From Anarhynchus alexandrinus (lineage: Eukaryota; Chordata; Aves; Charadriiformes; Charadriidae), in assembly GCA_008711295.1 (NCBI GenBank), contig VUYV01000014.1, positions 8,511,897 through 8,575,896 on the forward strand: DNA of 64,000 nt. The letters are read 5' to 3'. Both the position numbers and the translations under genes were made by a program. This document shows, piece after piece, positions 1-12,852 of the stretch. The notes under the pieces are model-generated. The model was not told the DNA's origin and ran no database searches. It worked only from the letters and a program-made list of their open reading frames with translations. The first letter of the stretch is position 1; each line of letters begins with the position of its first letter.

Positions 1-940
1 ACAAGACTTCTGAACGCAGACCTCCTCACAAGATGAGTCTACGAAACGTCCGTGCTTGGGTTTGTGCTGAGCATGGACTTTTCAAGAGCCTCCTATACCA
101 GCCACACTTTACATACCTCTTAATTACAACTCAATTAATTTCCCACTTATATTAAGCCTTATGTTAAGAATTCAAATTTCAAAACCAGCAAATGCATCTG
201 TTGCAGAAAAAAAAAACCCTATGTGGAAAAGCCCACATGAGAGAAAAGACTGAAAAAGTTTAATTTGTGTAGACTTTTCCATGCTTGTACTAGTTCAGGT
301 TTCTGATTTTGAACTGATCCCTCTCCCCATCAGTTGGTCACTCCATGGCAGAAGTGACTAACCGTGAACAGTGGGAGCCCACGGTATGGATCCAGTTGTT
401 GATCCAGTAATTGACAATTTATTAACCTCACTTAGTAGTGATGCTAACCCCCTAATCTGCATCTTCCTGCCGTCTCGCTGGTTTGTAGCTTTTGCTGCCA
501 TCTTCCCCATGGTTTTCCCTTTCGTAGTGTGAGGGGATGGGACACCCTCACTCTAGGAACGGAGATTTGTGGGAAAAATTGAGGGTTTACTAGGTCATCT
601 GTACAAGATATTTGGGTAACTCCATCGAAAGCACGGCTAGGTTGTTAAAAGCCATTGAGATACCTGACTGCCCTCAGTTTCCCCATAGGTGAGGCTCCCA
701 AACATCTGTAAAAATTGATGTCCCAATTCCTAAGCACCTCTCCATTTGAGATAGCCCTCTTTAAGAGACTTATCCTTATGGGTTCCTTGCTCATATATAT
801 ACAGCAAAAAAAAAAAAAATCTCCCAGGAGTGTTTTGAGGCAGGGGAGTAGCCTTTGGAGGTCAGTGCTATCACACGAGAGGTTTGCTGGCCAGGGCACA
901 GCACGAGGGTACAGCTGCCCTTATTTCTGCTCAGCGTGAG
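1..940. other. Noncoding sequence, no gene seen
   Basis: Mixed-composition unique sequence with frequent stops in all frames. The only local feature is a 14-base A run at 806-819. I see no repeat family, exon signal or RNA gene that I can support. Confidence 0.6.
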
Positions 941-954
941 AGGCCAGAACTCAC

Positions 955-1083
955 CGCGGCACACCAGCCTCCCCGCTCTGCTCCCGCGTTCCAGCCACGT
1001 CTCCTCTGAAGCCGTGGCCAGATAACAACACACACGCTCCCGCGCTGCAGCTGGTCTTGCATCCGTGCCCACAGGCAGCACAT
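955..1083 (-). other. Exon-like CpG-rich segment (candidate exon, unidentified)
   Basis: Read on the minus strand, a long pyrimidine tract ends in CAG just before base 1083, and a consensus donor GTGAGT lies at 954-949. The interval between them is 129 bp, an exact multiple of three. All three minus-strand frames are open across it, so no frame can be chosen. By hand count there are about 14 CpG in roughly 150 bp at about 65% GC, far above the surrounding DNA. It could be a coding exon, a 5' UTR exon, a lncRNA exon or a chance GC patch. The conceptual peptides match no family I know. Confidence 0.25.
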
Positions 1084-2189
1084 CTGCGGTGGAAGCAGCA
1101 AGGGGGGAGGAGAGGGCATCCCTGCAAGTAAGAGGAGCAGGCGGCTACAGCTAATCAACTGTCACCGCAGCCAGCAATCAGCGCTTCTTCATTGCCTTGC
1201 CAGGACAGGAGCATTTGAACTCGGCTTGAAGAATGCCATCGGGTGTGCCATTCGTTATCTGCTCTTCTGCACAGGTAGATGTAATCTCCGTGTGTTTTAT
1301 TAGCTCCCGTTACACTGTATGAATGGATGCCACATGTAGTTCCAGCTTACCACTTTCATTATCAATTATTAAAACATTTGTTGCAGAGGGAAGAAGGACC
1401 CTTTTTCTCTCTGCTGCTGCCGGGATGATCGTAGCAGTCACAGCAAACTGCCTGAGCATCTTTCACGCAGCCTGATCTGGCAAAGCCCACTGCCACGGGA
1501 GGACGCGGGATCAGCAACAGGTGGGGATGCTTGGCCTGCCTGATAATGGGGCCATGCTTGGAATCGGCCTCCGGAAAAATGCTTCCCATGTCCATTAGGG
1601 ATGACATTTACCTTACTCCAGACGGCACGCATCACCCTCTGTGCACCATTTAAGCTCTGAGCTCAGAGGGATGGTGCGTGGCGTACAGGGACGATGTGTG
1701 CAGTTCTTCTGAATTGCAAGTGTCACCCATGTGTGCATGTAGGCAATTTTTTTGTTAGTTTTAAGGGAAACGTGGGCAATTAAGCAAAGGAATAGAAAAT
1801 AGATAACTTCCAAAAAAGTAAAACATGGCTCTAATAACTATTTTTTGTTTGTCTGTATAAGATCTATGAAGTAACTGCACAGTTTGCCTTAAAGTATTGT
1901 TGATTTCTTCATCTAAATATAAATTTAACACTATTATGGGCAGCTCCTAAAATCAGTAACTGTATTTAATGCTTGACTAAATCCTTTTGATACCAATTAA
2001 GAAATGCTGCTGTCAGTTAATGCATGATACTGCACTATGGCTTTTCTGCCTCCTTTCCAATAGGATGCTCTGCACCATCCACAGGGAAAATATTGCTGGG
2101 AAAGGGCAATGGTTACCTTTGGCCCTACACGCCCCATAGGACTGCTCGGCTGCAGATGAACTCAGGAAAGCATTTAATGGGATGCCTTT

Positions 2190-2275
2190 CTGTATCAGGG
2201 AAACCATTTAGACTTGTGTTCAGCTCCCACGGACTTCAGTGGGATGCAGACCTGAGTGCTTAAGCACTTCTTAGA
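2190..2275. repeat. Possible ancient sauropsid interspersed-repeat relic
   Basis: The core 'gacttcagtggga' and its flanks resemble a very old repeat motif that recurs in bird and reptile genomes ('..ttgacttcagtggga..'). Related wording recurs in this window at 17700-17765 and 49051-49125. The family name is not known to me, and the match is to a remembered pattern only. Confidence 0.3.
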
Positions 2276-5074
2276 TATTTTGGTATATGATTTACCAAAG
2301 CAAACACTTGTTCTGCAGAGGAAGACCCAAGATACAATGTTGGTGTCTACACCAGGGTCACCCTTTCCCTGGTGGGAAGATGCACAAATTCCTGCTTCGC
2401 CTCCCTGCAGCACTCAGCCCTCTCTGTGCACAGTGTGGGGAGCTGAGCCAACCCATCACCCAGCTCACGGGTGTCTGGCTCTAAGTGGATCTGGCCCTTA
2501 ATCAGGAAAGGGAATTAAATATTATGGTGTTTCGCATGCTAATGCCTCAAGAATATAAATTATATTTGACACAACGTATTAAACACCTCATAAAACTTCA
2601 TCAACATGGCAGAATATACCCTGTGTTATCCTGCTTTTAAATCGTTTTAATAAATCAGATAAAAATGATGCCGCAATGTAACCATTACAAGAGGAGATTA
2701 TCAGGAGTGTAAAAATAAGAAAAACAGCCTGCTACCACACACCTCACAAGACAAAACACAAAGAGGTGTTTACAAGGTTGGGTCAGAAAACAGAAACTCT
2801 AATTAAGTTTCGGGGTGATTGATACTGTAGGTGGAACCACTCCATTATACAAGGCAAACCAATGAAACAGTGATATGTTTCCTTGTCTTGCTTTAGCCTG
2901 CATCTCAAGAGTGCTTATAAATAGTTAAGCAGCTATATCAGAATTCATCAGGTTTTAGAGAAAAATTAAACCTCAACATTGCTATCTATGATATAATGAC
3001 TTACAAATCAGCCCATAATTAATCCTGATATTAACAGCATACCCTTGTGGTATATGATTTATTATGGGTTATTCATCTAACTTCTTCTATGGGTATTACT
3101 TCATGCACATACAATCTAATAACTTTCGATGCAGTAGCAGGTGATACTTCATAATAAAGACATTAACATTTTTGGAAAAAATACTTTTATACCAATTGAT
3201 CATACTCTATTTTCACTTCTCTAATGGACTTGATAGTGATTAAAAATTAAACCTGAAATATAGACCTCATACTTCCATCTTCATCCTGCCTGCCTTTTTC
3301 ATCACGTTTCATACTCTATTTTTCTTATTTCAGAACCATGGTATATACCTATAGTTTCACATATGTACAGTCTTTTTAAATGTATGCTTATTATATGTAG
3401 GCAGGATAACATCCTTTATTGTTTCCTCTGTTTAGACTGGGAGCTCTCCGAGAGGTTTAAGCATTCCAACTGGCAGCTCATTCGGTTTAACCAACAAGGC
3501 TCTTCTGGACGACGCTGTAACACGTCGTAGGATTCAACCATTAGTTTCATTTTGATTTGTAGCTCTAAATTGTCTTTCTCCCTACACGAACTCCAGCTAC
3601 TGCGAGACAGGTGGTTACTTACTCGTCAAAGCAGCTATCAGAGGTACAGCCCCTGAGACAGCCAGACAGGCCCTTACTTCTCTTTGAGGAATGCTTCCAG
3701 ATAGAGCTAAAAGGGAAAGCCCGGCACACACCAAATAATTTGAAAAATGCTTGGAAATAAATGCAAACCTAGAAGCATTCCTGCAGCAGCCAAGAAACAT
3801 ATGGGGGAACAAAATGTAATGACCACAATTGACACAACTATTCAAAAAGAATCTTTTATATACTAACACTACTTCTTTACTTCTTTATTCCTCTCTCAGA
3901 TATGATTCCTCCTCAGACTAATCATTCATTTATAGACTTCTCTAAATTCAGCCGGCCTCCCGGTGAGGTAATGGGATGATTGGGTAAATTGGCAATTACC
4001 AGAAGGAGTGCTGCAGCTTCTAAAGAAGATGGTGATGCTTTGGTTGGCATTGCATGCAGAGGGTGAGATGAAGGCAATAGACATACGCATATATCCACAC
4101 CAAATAAAAGAGAATTTACCAGTAGTGACCATCATTCTGCTAATAACCAGATTTTCAAATTCTCAGCAGTGTTGACAGTAGGCGCTAAAAGTCCCCATCA
4201 AAAGTATGACCTCCTGTGTTAGACATTGTCCTAACATTGCATGCAAAGAGCATAATTAAAAGAAGCAGTGTTGACCCTAAAGCCTCTGTTAAGCAAATCA
4301 CTGTTGACAACCTGAAATGTTTTAACATCATTAGTGTACCTCTGAGACAGCCAGCAGCCGAAAACCATGATGTTCTCTAAAATTGTTCAGGAGCTTCTCC
4401 CAACCCTGTGCGTAAGAAAGTGCTTTCGGAGTCTCCCTCTACCTCTACGTATTGACACAATGTCAGAGAGTTAATTTGTTAATATGAATCACATTCGTGT
4501 GAATTAGGATCTATTTCCAGAAGCTCTGTCTTCTGCTACCCAACCCTGTCTCAAGATACTGCCCTGAAGCAGAGTCACACCTGAAATTGCAGTAGTCTGG
4601 CCACAGCAAAAAAGCAACTATGATCACCATATGTTTACTGGTTAAAATAAGATTCTTTCATAGATGTGGTGGAATATCTCCTTCGAAATAGCAACGAGCT
4701 ACCACACGGATGCAGAAGTTCGTAGCAGCCCGTAGAGCACCCAAGTCGAAGCAGGTGGCACTCCCTGCCGTAGCGAGCGATGCACATCGCTCCCCAGCTT
4801 AGCAGCGTGTGTTCACACACAGAAATCAGGCTCTGCGGCCCAAAGTTACTCTTCCAGGTGAAAACCCACCAGCTTTCCAAATTGCTGTAAAGTCATAAGC
4901 CAGATCCATGCTAAGATAACAGCTGTTTGCACACGATGCCCTTAGAAAGCAGCTTGCCGTGCTGTCACTGCGAATAACAGAAAACTGCTTTAGTTTGGTT
5001 TTACGTAATCGTTCCCATCTATGCTTCAGAGGCTAAAGATCTAATCCTGTTTGTAAAATTCAATTAGGCTTCGC

Positions 5075-5094
5075 AAAAAAAAAAAAAAAAAAAN
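5075..5094. repeat. Poly(A) run ending in an ambiguous base
   Basis: Nineteen consecutive A bases (5075-5093) are followed by a single N at 5094. The N most likely reflects uncertain homopolymer length in the assembly. There is no upstream LINE or SINE body that would make this a retroposon tail. Confidence 0.85.
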
Positions 5095-5362
5095 ATTAGT
5101 CATTAAAGTTTTAGATAAACAGATCTAAGCTAACAACAAAGCTGCTTCACTACTCCAGTGAATTTCAGGATTAAAGAAAATCAATATACTGTGTCATATT
5201 CCTGTAAAATATTATCATCTGCAGTATAGCTTGTTTTCTCATTTCCACATGAAGTTAAAATTTAAGTCCAGTTTTCAGTGACAGCTATTATGGTGTAAAC
5301 ATTAAATAAAAAGAGTAAAAAAATATTTACCTTCCATACAAGCATGTTTCTTTTTACAATAG

Positions 5363-5482
5363 GTGGCCAAGGAATGCCCTGGCCTTTTGGAGCGGCTCGG
5401 GAGGCAGAAGCCCGGGTCTGAACAGCCTCCCACAGGGGAGGCAGCAGAGCGGCACCTGCCTTTTATTAGACATCTCACATAG
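5363..5482 (+). other. Exon-like GC-rich segment (candidate terminal exon)
   Basis: A pyrimidine-rich tract runs into ACAATAG at 5356-5362, a good splice acceptor. It is followed at once by a sharp rise in GC and a 39-codon open frame (GTG GCC AAG at 5363) ending in TAG at 5480-5482. The conceptual peptide begins VAKECPGLLERLG and has an ordinary soluble-protein composition. No ATG, donor or nearby polyadenylation signal was found before the CR1 element at 5581. I do not recognise the peptide. It may be a last coding exon, an alternative exon or chance. Confidence 0.2.
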
Positions 5483-5580
5483 CAGTGCACTGACAATTTT
5501 CATTTGCAATCAAAGAAAAATTAGTCAAGCTGTTTTTTCACTCGCTATCTTTGCTTTCCTTGTCTTTTTTGCTTTCAGGG

Positions 5581-6040
5581 ATCATAGAATCATAGAATGG
5601 TTTAGGTTGGAAAGGACCTTGAAGATCATCGAGTTCCAACCCCCCTGCCATAGGCAGGGACACCTCCCACTAGACCAGGTTGCCCAAGGCCACGTCCAGC
5701 CTGGCCTTGAACACCTCCAGGGATGGGGCCTCAACAACCTCTCTGGGCAACCTGTTCCAGTGCCTCACCACCCTCAAAGTGAAAAACTTCTTCCTAATGT
5801 TCAATCTAAACCTGCCCTCTTCCAGTTTGAAGCCATTCCCCCTTGTCCTGTCACTACATGCCCTAGTAAGAAGTCCTTCCCCAGCTCTCCTGTAGGCCCC
5901 CTTTAGGTACTGGAAGGCTGCAATAAGGTCTCCCCGGAGCCTTCTCTTCTCCAGGCTGAACAGCCCCAACTCTTTCAGCCTCTCCTCATAGGAGAGGTGC
6001 TCCAGCCCTCGGATCATCTTCGTGGCCCTCCTCTGGACAC
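5581..6040 (-). mobile_element. CR1 LINE, 3' fragment, minus orientation
   Basis: A 460 bp 5'-truncated CR1 non-LTR retrotransposon. Its 3' end appears at the left as the reverse complement of the ATTCTATG repeat, followed leftward-to-rightward by the short 3' UTR and the end of ORF2. The 5' break is at about 6040, in the segment encoding VQRRA. The reading frame is intact to its stop. It differs from the copy at 29088-29547 at about 25 of 460 aligned bases with no indels by eye, so both belong to one subfamily and are relatively young among the CR1s here. Confidence 0.95.
5670..6040 (-). pseudogene. CR1 ORF2 C-terminal remnant
   Basis: The last roughly 120 codons of the CR1 ORF2 polyprotein, the region downstream of the reverse transcriptase core. 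The frame is open from the truncation to the stop, with family signatures [20 protein letters not shown] near the start and [10 protein letters not shown] near the end. The endonuclease and catalytic RT motifs are absent because of 5' truncation, so this cannot encode an active enzyme. It lies wholly inside the CR1 copy and has no promoter of its own. Confidence 0.9.
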
Positions 6041-9000
6041 TGAGGATATCTTGAGGGGGGCAGAGAGGAAGTTTTGGGGAAAGGAGAGCACCTTAGACTT
6101 TGCAACTGTTTCTCTGACTGATGGTATCTTACAAACCCCAAGCATAGAAACAGCGCAACTGCGTTTTCCTCTCTCTTCTAAAGCAGATTCTCGTAAGCCT
6201 GTACATTAATACATGTTAATTTTATCCCACTGTGTCTACAAGGTGATTTTCAAACTTCTGTTGATTTAATAAAGAACTTCGGTGCTCAGCACTTGCAAAA
6301 ACACTGCCGTTTAGATAGACACCTCCAGACAGATTTAGATATTTAACCCGAAGAGTCAACATTTGCAGTTCTCCAGCAGGATTACTTAGGCTTTCAGGGC
6401 AAACTTCTACATCGTCAAATGCTCTGCGTGTTGTGCTAACCTGGGTCATTGCCTTGCCCCTGTAGATGTGCCCACACTAAGCAATTAAACACAGCCTGGC
6501 CCAGGCAGTGGGACTCACTTGTCCAAACCACAGCAGCTCCGTGGTGTGGCTTTGACTCACGCCACAAGCAAAAAAAAACCATAAATCCCAGAGGGAAGTT
6601 TTGAGTTCAGCCCAGAAGCATCAAGTGGCCAACTTCATCGGCAGCATAAAGGAGCTGAACAGCGTGGAGGCGTCAGAGCGTGTTCTGCCGTCACTGAATG
6701 GGCCATTACAGTGTGTAGTTTATTGGTATAGATGTGAGGTTTCTGCAAACTCAGGAACAAATCCTTAATGAGCCAGGAAGAAAGGAAGAAGCTCTTTTAT
6801 ATTTATATTGTATTGAACGGTCGTTGTCCTCTCATACGTTTCCGGGGTGCGCACTTTTCCAGAATCAATGTGGACTTTATTCCAAGAACAATCTGATAAA
6901 ATCCTAAAGAACTGACAAGAAAATCTTGGGGAAAAGAAGAAAACCAAGCCTTTGTCTTCTCAAATATTTAATAGCCGGAACCTATAAAGAATTGTTGAAG
7001 ATCTGCCAACATTTCCAATGATTTTCAAAGTCATACCATTTTTACTTGCTCCAGAACTGCTGATCTCAGCAAGCATGCCCTTCTAAATAATTTATTGGCA
7101 TTTCTACATAAATTAGATACTTAAAGGTGAAGATGCCATGAACCTTGTGGAGGCTGAGTGCTCACTACGTGGACTATAATCCATCAACCCAACAGACAGA
7201 TTTCCAAACTGGCTTAAACCCCAGCAGGCTCACTGCTTGGAAAGAGTTCAAGGACTCCAGAGACTGCAATACACTACCGAAATGTCACTTGTAGTAAAAG
7301 CACATTCTACACAAAAATAAATCACCATAAGATAAGGTATAAACCTCAGAGAGTTATAAATTGATCATTTAAATCACATGTTAGTTACTGCTCACAAAAA
7401 TAAGCAATGCAAAAAATATGTTTCCTTCAGCTAAGGACAATGTGTTGTAAAAGCCAGGGCAGTTTACAAGGCAGAGCCATCAGCTAAAACAAATACCTGC
7501 CTAAAGTTTCAGTTCTTCAGTAACACGCTTCAGTCCCACCTATCAGTTTTCAAAGTCACCATGGGCTTTTTTTTCCCCCAAAACTATATCATAGCAGATG
7601 ATTGGTTTGCAGGATTTGGCCACTGGAAAATGTTATGTTGGTATTTTACTCTGTAACTACTATACTTATAAAGACTCCCTGACAGCTAAGAAGGAAACAA
7701 TGTGAAGAAGATGATGAATGATATTTCAAGAAGAAAGTTAAGGATGAGAAACCTGCAAACAAAAACCACTGCACTAGCAAGGAGCAGACCAAAATATTAA
7801 ATATCCAAAATCTGTTTTGAGATGACAGAGAAAAAAAAAATAAATCAAAGAAGTCTCCTGTCCTGGCTAGAGAATTTCTGCAGCCAAGGTTGTGTGGCTG
7901 CTGTTAGGATGGATCCATTATTCGGATGGATCCCTGAAATACATTGGTATGACGGGGTGAAAAAAGCCAGCGATAAGTGAAATGCTAGAGGGGATGGAAA
8001 TATAATAAAAGCAGCATTTTCACCAGAAACCATGAGAGGAGGAGTGGTAAAGATGCTACTTCAGATAGAAGAGAACAAGATAGAACAAGACTAAAAATGG
8101 AAATAAGCAGGACAATCAGCACCAATATCTCAAGGGATTAATTTTAAAAGCCTAAAAAAAAAAATGAGGAGCTCAAAATAGTTATGAAGTCAACACTGAT
8201 GGCTGAAAAGCTATGGCAAACCTGAGTTACAGCAGGTGAAGTGGGAAGGGAGCTGCTGACACCAGAGATAACAAGTGAGTGTTGGTGAAGGTCATTTTAT
8301 CTCCCTGGTCTCTGGGTGACTAACCATGGCCCACCGAGGGATGGGAAAGGAGCGCTCAGCCCCCCGTCTGCGAACACAGGTGCAAGTGCAAGAATTCCTG
8401 TTTGAATACAAATCATGGTTCGCATTTATTAAACGGGCTGATGTTCTCATCATTGGGAATTCACAGGAATGGAAACAAAGGAAGATGCCAACATAGTCAA
8501 CTCTTCAGCTATTATCCAAAAAACTTTTTGCAAGTGGTTGGTTTTTTTTTTTTTATCTAGTTCATAGCAAGAGCTCAGACTATGTGGGGGTCCAAACAAA
8601 ATGAATAAACTAAGTGGATGATGATCAATGAAACCAGGAAATTTTCTAGTGTAAACATAATTTGTGGATCCTGGGTTTTCTTCCTATTTATTCTTGAAAT
8701 GTCTGCTTTGACAATGGATTAAAAATGTTTCATTGCCCATCCTTATTCAGTTACTACCAAAAGAAAAGGCAGAAGATTAGACATTTGTGTACTTGCTGTG
8801 AACTGTGAGTTTTGCCTTGCTCCCCAGCTCTATGTTCTTTTCAGTATTTGTTTTTGACTCTGATAAATCAGCTCTCTTTGCACTATCCAGATTATGGTTT
8901 TGAGGCCAAATAGAAAATAAGGTATAGCATCATCTTTCTTGTGAGAAGAGATGCAGTAAATTAGTTAATCAGAATTCAGTCACCATAGCGCTTTAATCCA

Positions 9001-12000
9001 TGCCTGACTTCCTACCTTGCTACTTGCCATTCCCAACATTACTACCTGTTTAAGATGAGACACCCAGAGGAAATGGGGTTCAGCTCTCACATTTACACAA
9101 CAACATTACTTTATCTTAATGACTAACACGCCCTGTTTAATAAAGCCCTGGCATCAACTTTATTACATCCTGCACTGATAATGATTTGGTAGTCAACTAA
9201 TGCATTAATCTTGATTCATGGCTCACTTGAAATATTTATATAGTACAAAATGCTTAAGTGAAGGTCAGCTGCATGCAAAGCTTCAAAGACTAAATCGCAA
9301 GATCTTGTCTCACCTCTCAGCAGGGGAGCATTGTCCCCCCACCCCTGGGCTAGCCCTGGTTGTGCCCCCACACATCTCACCTGCTCTCCCTTGCTAGAGA
9401 GAGACAAGGACTCCCACACAGAAATGTCCAATCTGCTCCTCTTTCCCAGATACCTACACCAAGCTGCAAAAACAGACCTACCAAGAACGGAAATTTCTTA
9501 TTCTGCATCCACCCCACATACATTAAAAGTGTCCGAGGCCCTAATCTCAAGCAACTGAAATTCCCTAAATATAGAGGAACAGCATCATTTGAGGATGTCC
9601 AAGAACCAATCTCAAAAGGCCTTTGAATGATGTGATGGATGAAGCTGAAAGCCCTATTACTAGAATGCTAACAAATATATGATGACAAATAAAGCGTGAT
9701 ACAGAAAAGTTTAGAATTGCTGATTCAGAAGCACATCAAAAGATATATGGAAGTAGTTGAAAAGTACAGAACAGTACCTACAACCCTGGTAGGCACCAGT
9801 GACCCTGGCAGGCAGGTAGGACCTGGGTTTAGGAGATGGTCCAGCAACTGTGGGCTGCAAAATAAGCCATATGGCAACAAACATAAGATTTTATTACTGA
9901 AGTAAGAACTCTATTTTCACTAAGAACTCTGTTTTCACTACTTTTTACATCCATAAAGAAACATGCAAAAATGCTTTCAGCTGGTTTCATCATAATTCCT
10001 CTGACATTAAAAGTACATGCCAGCCCAAGGCAATTCAAGCCATAAGACAGAATGTGAACAATATGGGATCTAGAATATAGGCAGAGAGATGAAATCTCTG
10101 AAAGAGCTAGTTAGGCCTTTCTCTAAGTAGGTAAGGACTACACTGAATCCCAACCATAACTGCTCCTGCAAGGCTATTCCCAAGCCACGCAAGGTAGGTA
10201 GACAATACCCTATTAGTGGCTGCTAAGCCTCTAACCAGCTTTTTGCCACTTTTCCAGCATATATCTCAAAGCATGTAGGAAACGTCAGTACTGCTTCCAG
10301 CAGCACTCACTTTATGTGCTTCTTCTGCATGTGGTATGTGGTTTTCTACTGGAGCATTTCAGCACAGGTTGTTGGCTGCAAGATGTTGTTGAGGTTGAAA
10401 GTTAGCTGTAAACGCTGGGGTTGGTGAGGAAGAATCCTAAACAGCCCTCTTCTTCTTCTCTATACTTTGTCCTTTTTGCAGCTGTTTTTTGTTCCCCGCG
10501 TACTGTCTAGTGACATGAATCATGGAACAGAAGGAATAGTTTAATCAATAAAGTGTTTAATTGCTAAAAATTATTCCGCAACCACAAACTCACAGCCAAG
10601 AGACCACACTATCTGTCACTGAGGATGCATTATGAGGGGGAAAGAGGTTTGAGTGTCATTAGCAAAACAATAATAAAATAATCCATAACAATTGAAAATA
10701 TGACCCAACGATAGCATATAAACATAAAACAGTGTGGTCCCCAAGATGGAATCATATTGTGTTACAGATAATTCCATATAACGTGTTTTAAAACAGCAAG
10801 CTGTATTTGTATTTTAAGGTGTGCAGACATTTGTTATGTGTAGCTAGTCTACTCTATTGCTTCATGAATTCAAGGAAAAATGTAGTTTCCATCAAACTGA
10901 ATTGCATTAAGTGGCCACTGTACATTGAGAACAGTCTATTGCTCTCAAGTGAAGGATCTACCTGGAAACACACATGAGACCATGCATTTCTAAATATTAG
11001 ACATTGTGTCATATAGCAATGATTAAAATGAATCTGTTGCAGTTCTGATCTCTTATATGCAATGCTTCCTTGAATACTTACTCACTTTGCTATGAAGATA
11101 TATGTAAAGAGCTCAGCAAAATAATCTGCCTCAGCACTTCTGTTATAATTAAATGCAGTCACATGTTGGCACAAGTAATGACCACCATCTGCTCAAATCC
11201 ATGGCTAGTCTGTCCTTCACCACAAATCACAAATCTCCACATGTCCAGCAAAATGCCCATTACCAGCTGATTCTCCAAAGCACCACATGAATAATCTGAA
11301 TATGCAACATGTTTGTTACAGATGAGTGCTAATGTATTTGGCCTCTAAAAACGCTGGCCTTGTTTTGGATGCTTTAATACTAATAACATTAAATGCTTAA
11401 AAGAAAATATGCTAAATGACCCGTGTTGCAAAGTCAGGTCTCAGGAATTAGAAAAAGCCAAGACTTATGTTGCCTCTTCAGGCTGTACGCATTTGGATGC
11501 AGCACCGTACCCTGGTCACAGAGTATCCTTGCCTCAGGCAGTACCTCATTTATTTCACAAAGCTGATTTCACACGGTGGGTATGCTCAATGCAAATATTT
11601 CATTAATTATTTTTATTCCATTTGTATCTCTCACCTTTTTACTACTCACCACTCAAATCTTGTTACGTTTACAGATTATTAACCCCCGTGAAAGTTTTCC
11701 ATCAACATTTCTGCACCCTCAGACGAGGTCTGAGCACTTTGTGAAGTCTAGACTCTCCCACTGTTCACATGGTGGATTTGCAAGCACATAATTCTGCAGC
11801 AGACAGCCTCCAGGACAAAGCTCAGCCCTACAGCACTGCTTCAAACTTTTGTTCCTCTCTGGGTGGACTGGACGTGGGTGTGTCAGAGTGTATCACATCC
11901 CAGACTGCTAATAAATATCTGGACACCACCTCTTCTGAAACTTGCAGTCATTAAGATTATACCATAGGTATCAACGTTGACAGGCCACATACAGGCTATG

Positions 12001-12677
12001 GAGGTAGGTGTGAATAACCCACCTGTGAGCCTGCTTTTCACCTAGCTGTATGGGCATAGTCTACGGTATTCATCAGTCTAACACCCTCAACCTTATTCAC
12101 TTAAGGAATTTTTCTTCCTGACACTTTTTTCAAGAAAGTGAGAATAATTCTTCTCTTTTTATTAATGTAGAATCAACGCCCAGACAGATGAATGTCCAAA
12201 TGTACTTCTAATTTGAGATGCCTAATGTAATATTCATTATGTCCTTCTCAACTTCTGCAACCAATCTTGAACACAACAATTTATTTCACTACACAACGTC
12301 AGCTCAATCTCTGAAGTTATCAAGCTTGGAAACAGAATAGGGTAGAGGGTCCAGTGAAAAAAAAAACATCTGGGGGTGATCATGTAATTAAAGATCGTGC
12401 AAGGATATCGATAGACACAGGAGAGACTTTATATTTGCATGCAGCTTGACTCTGCTGATCAATCTACAGGCAACTTCTAAGTGGGCACTGCTGATGAATG
12501 GGAGTGTCCTTATGTTCCTGATTCTTCTTTTTTTTTTATAGACCTTTGGTGAACAGAGAAAGATTTCTTGTTTGCTTTTTCATGCACAGCAAAGGGCAAG
12601 TGCAATGGCCACAAGTTGCAACATGGGGAATTCTGATTGACATTAAAAAAAAAAAAAATCATAATAAGCGTGTTAAA
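6041..12677. other. Noncoding sequence, no gene seen
   Basis: About 6.6 kb of AT-rich, stop-dense sequence. It contains small homopolymer runs (for example around 7830 and 8540), a repeated GGATGGATCC at 7909 and 7926, and the 18-bp tandem pair listed separately. No exon, RNA gene or recognisable transposon is supported. Confidence 0.6.
9903..9938. repeat. 18-bp tandem duplication, two copies
   Basis: TAAGAACTCTATTTTCAC is followed directly by a second copy with one A/G difference. It is a simple local duplication, and variable copy number is possible. Confidence 0.85.
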
Positions 12678-12852
12678 GCATTGGAACAAGGTCTAGAGAG
12701 GCTGTGTCATCCCCACCCTTGAAAAGTGACAAAGCTGGACTGCACAAGGCCCTGAGCAACCTGACATAACTGCGACCCAGCCCTGCTTGGAGCAGGTTTG
12801 GACTAGGTCACTGCAGCAGTGCCTCCAACCTAAACTTCTCTGTGACTGGCCT
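12678..12852 (+). mobile_element. Old diverged CR1 3' fragment, plus orientation
   Basis: The order of landmarks follows the CR1 3' end: a 'ggaacaaggtctagagaggctgtg' region, then 'ccctgagcaacctg', then 'gcttggagcaggtttggacta', then a 'cctccaacctaaacttctctgtgactg' end. Divergence is heavy, with several insertions, so this is an older insertion than the 5.6 and 29.1 kb copies. The reading frame is destroyed. Confidence 0.7.

Larger units (their letters stand above)
1101..5340. other. Noncoding sequence with AT-rich blocks
   Basis: Unique-looking, mostly AT-rich DNA. The stretch 2510-3260 is particularly AT-rich, with many TAAT cores, as is common in noncoding regulatory DNA, but conservation cannot be judged from one sequence. 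At 3425-3460 there is a short resemblance to an L2-type 'tagactg..agctc' motif, too short to call. No exon or RNA gene is supported. Confidence 0.5.

Noticed and set aside
3425..3460. Short L2-like motif
   Set aside because: Only about 30 bases resemble the family, too few to support a call without a profile search.
5075..5093. Poly(A) run as the tail of a processed pseudogene or SINE
   Set aside because: No upstream cDNA-like or SINE body and no flanking target duplication are visible.
5607..5906. Plus-strand open frame across the 5.6 kb element
   Set aside because: It is antisense to the minus-oriented CR1 ORF2 remnant and not a gene.
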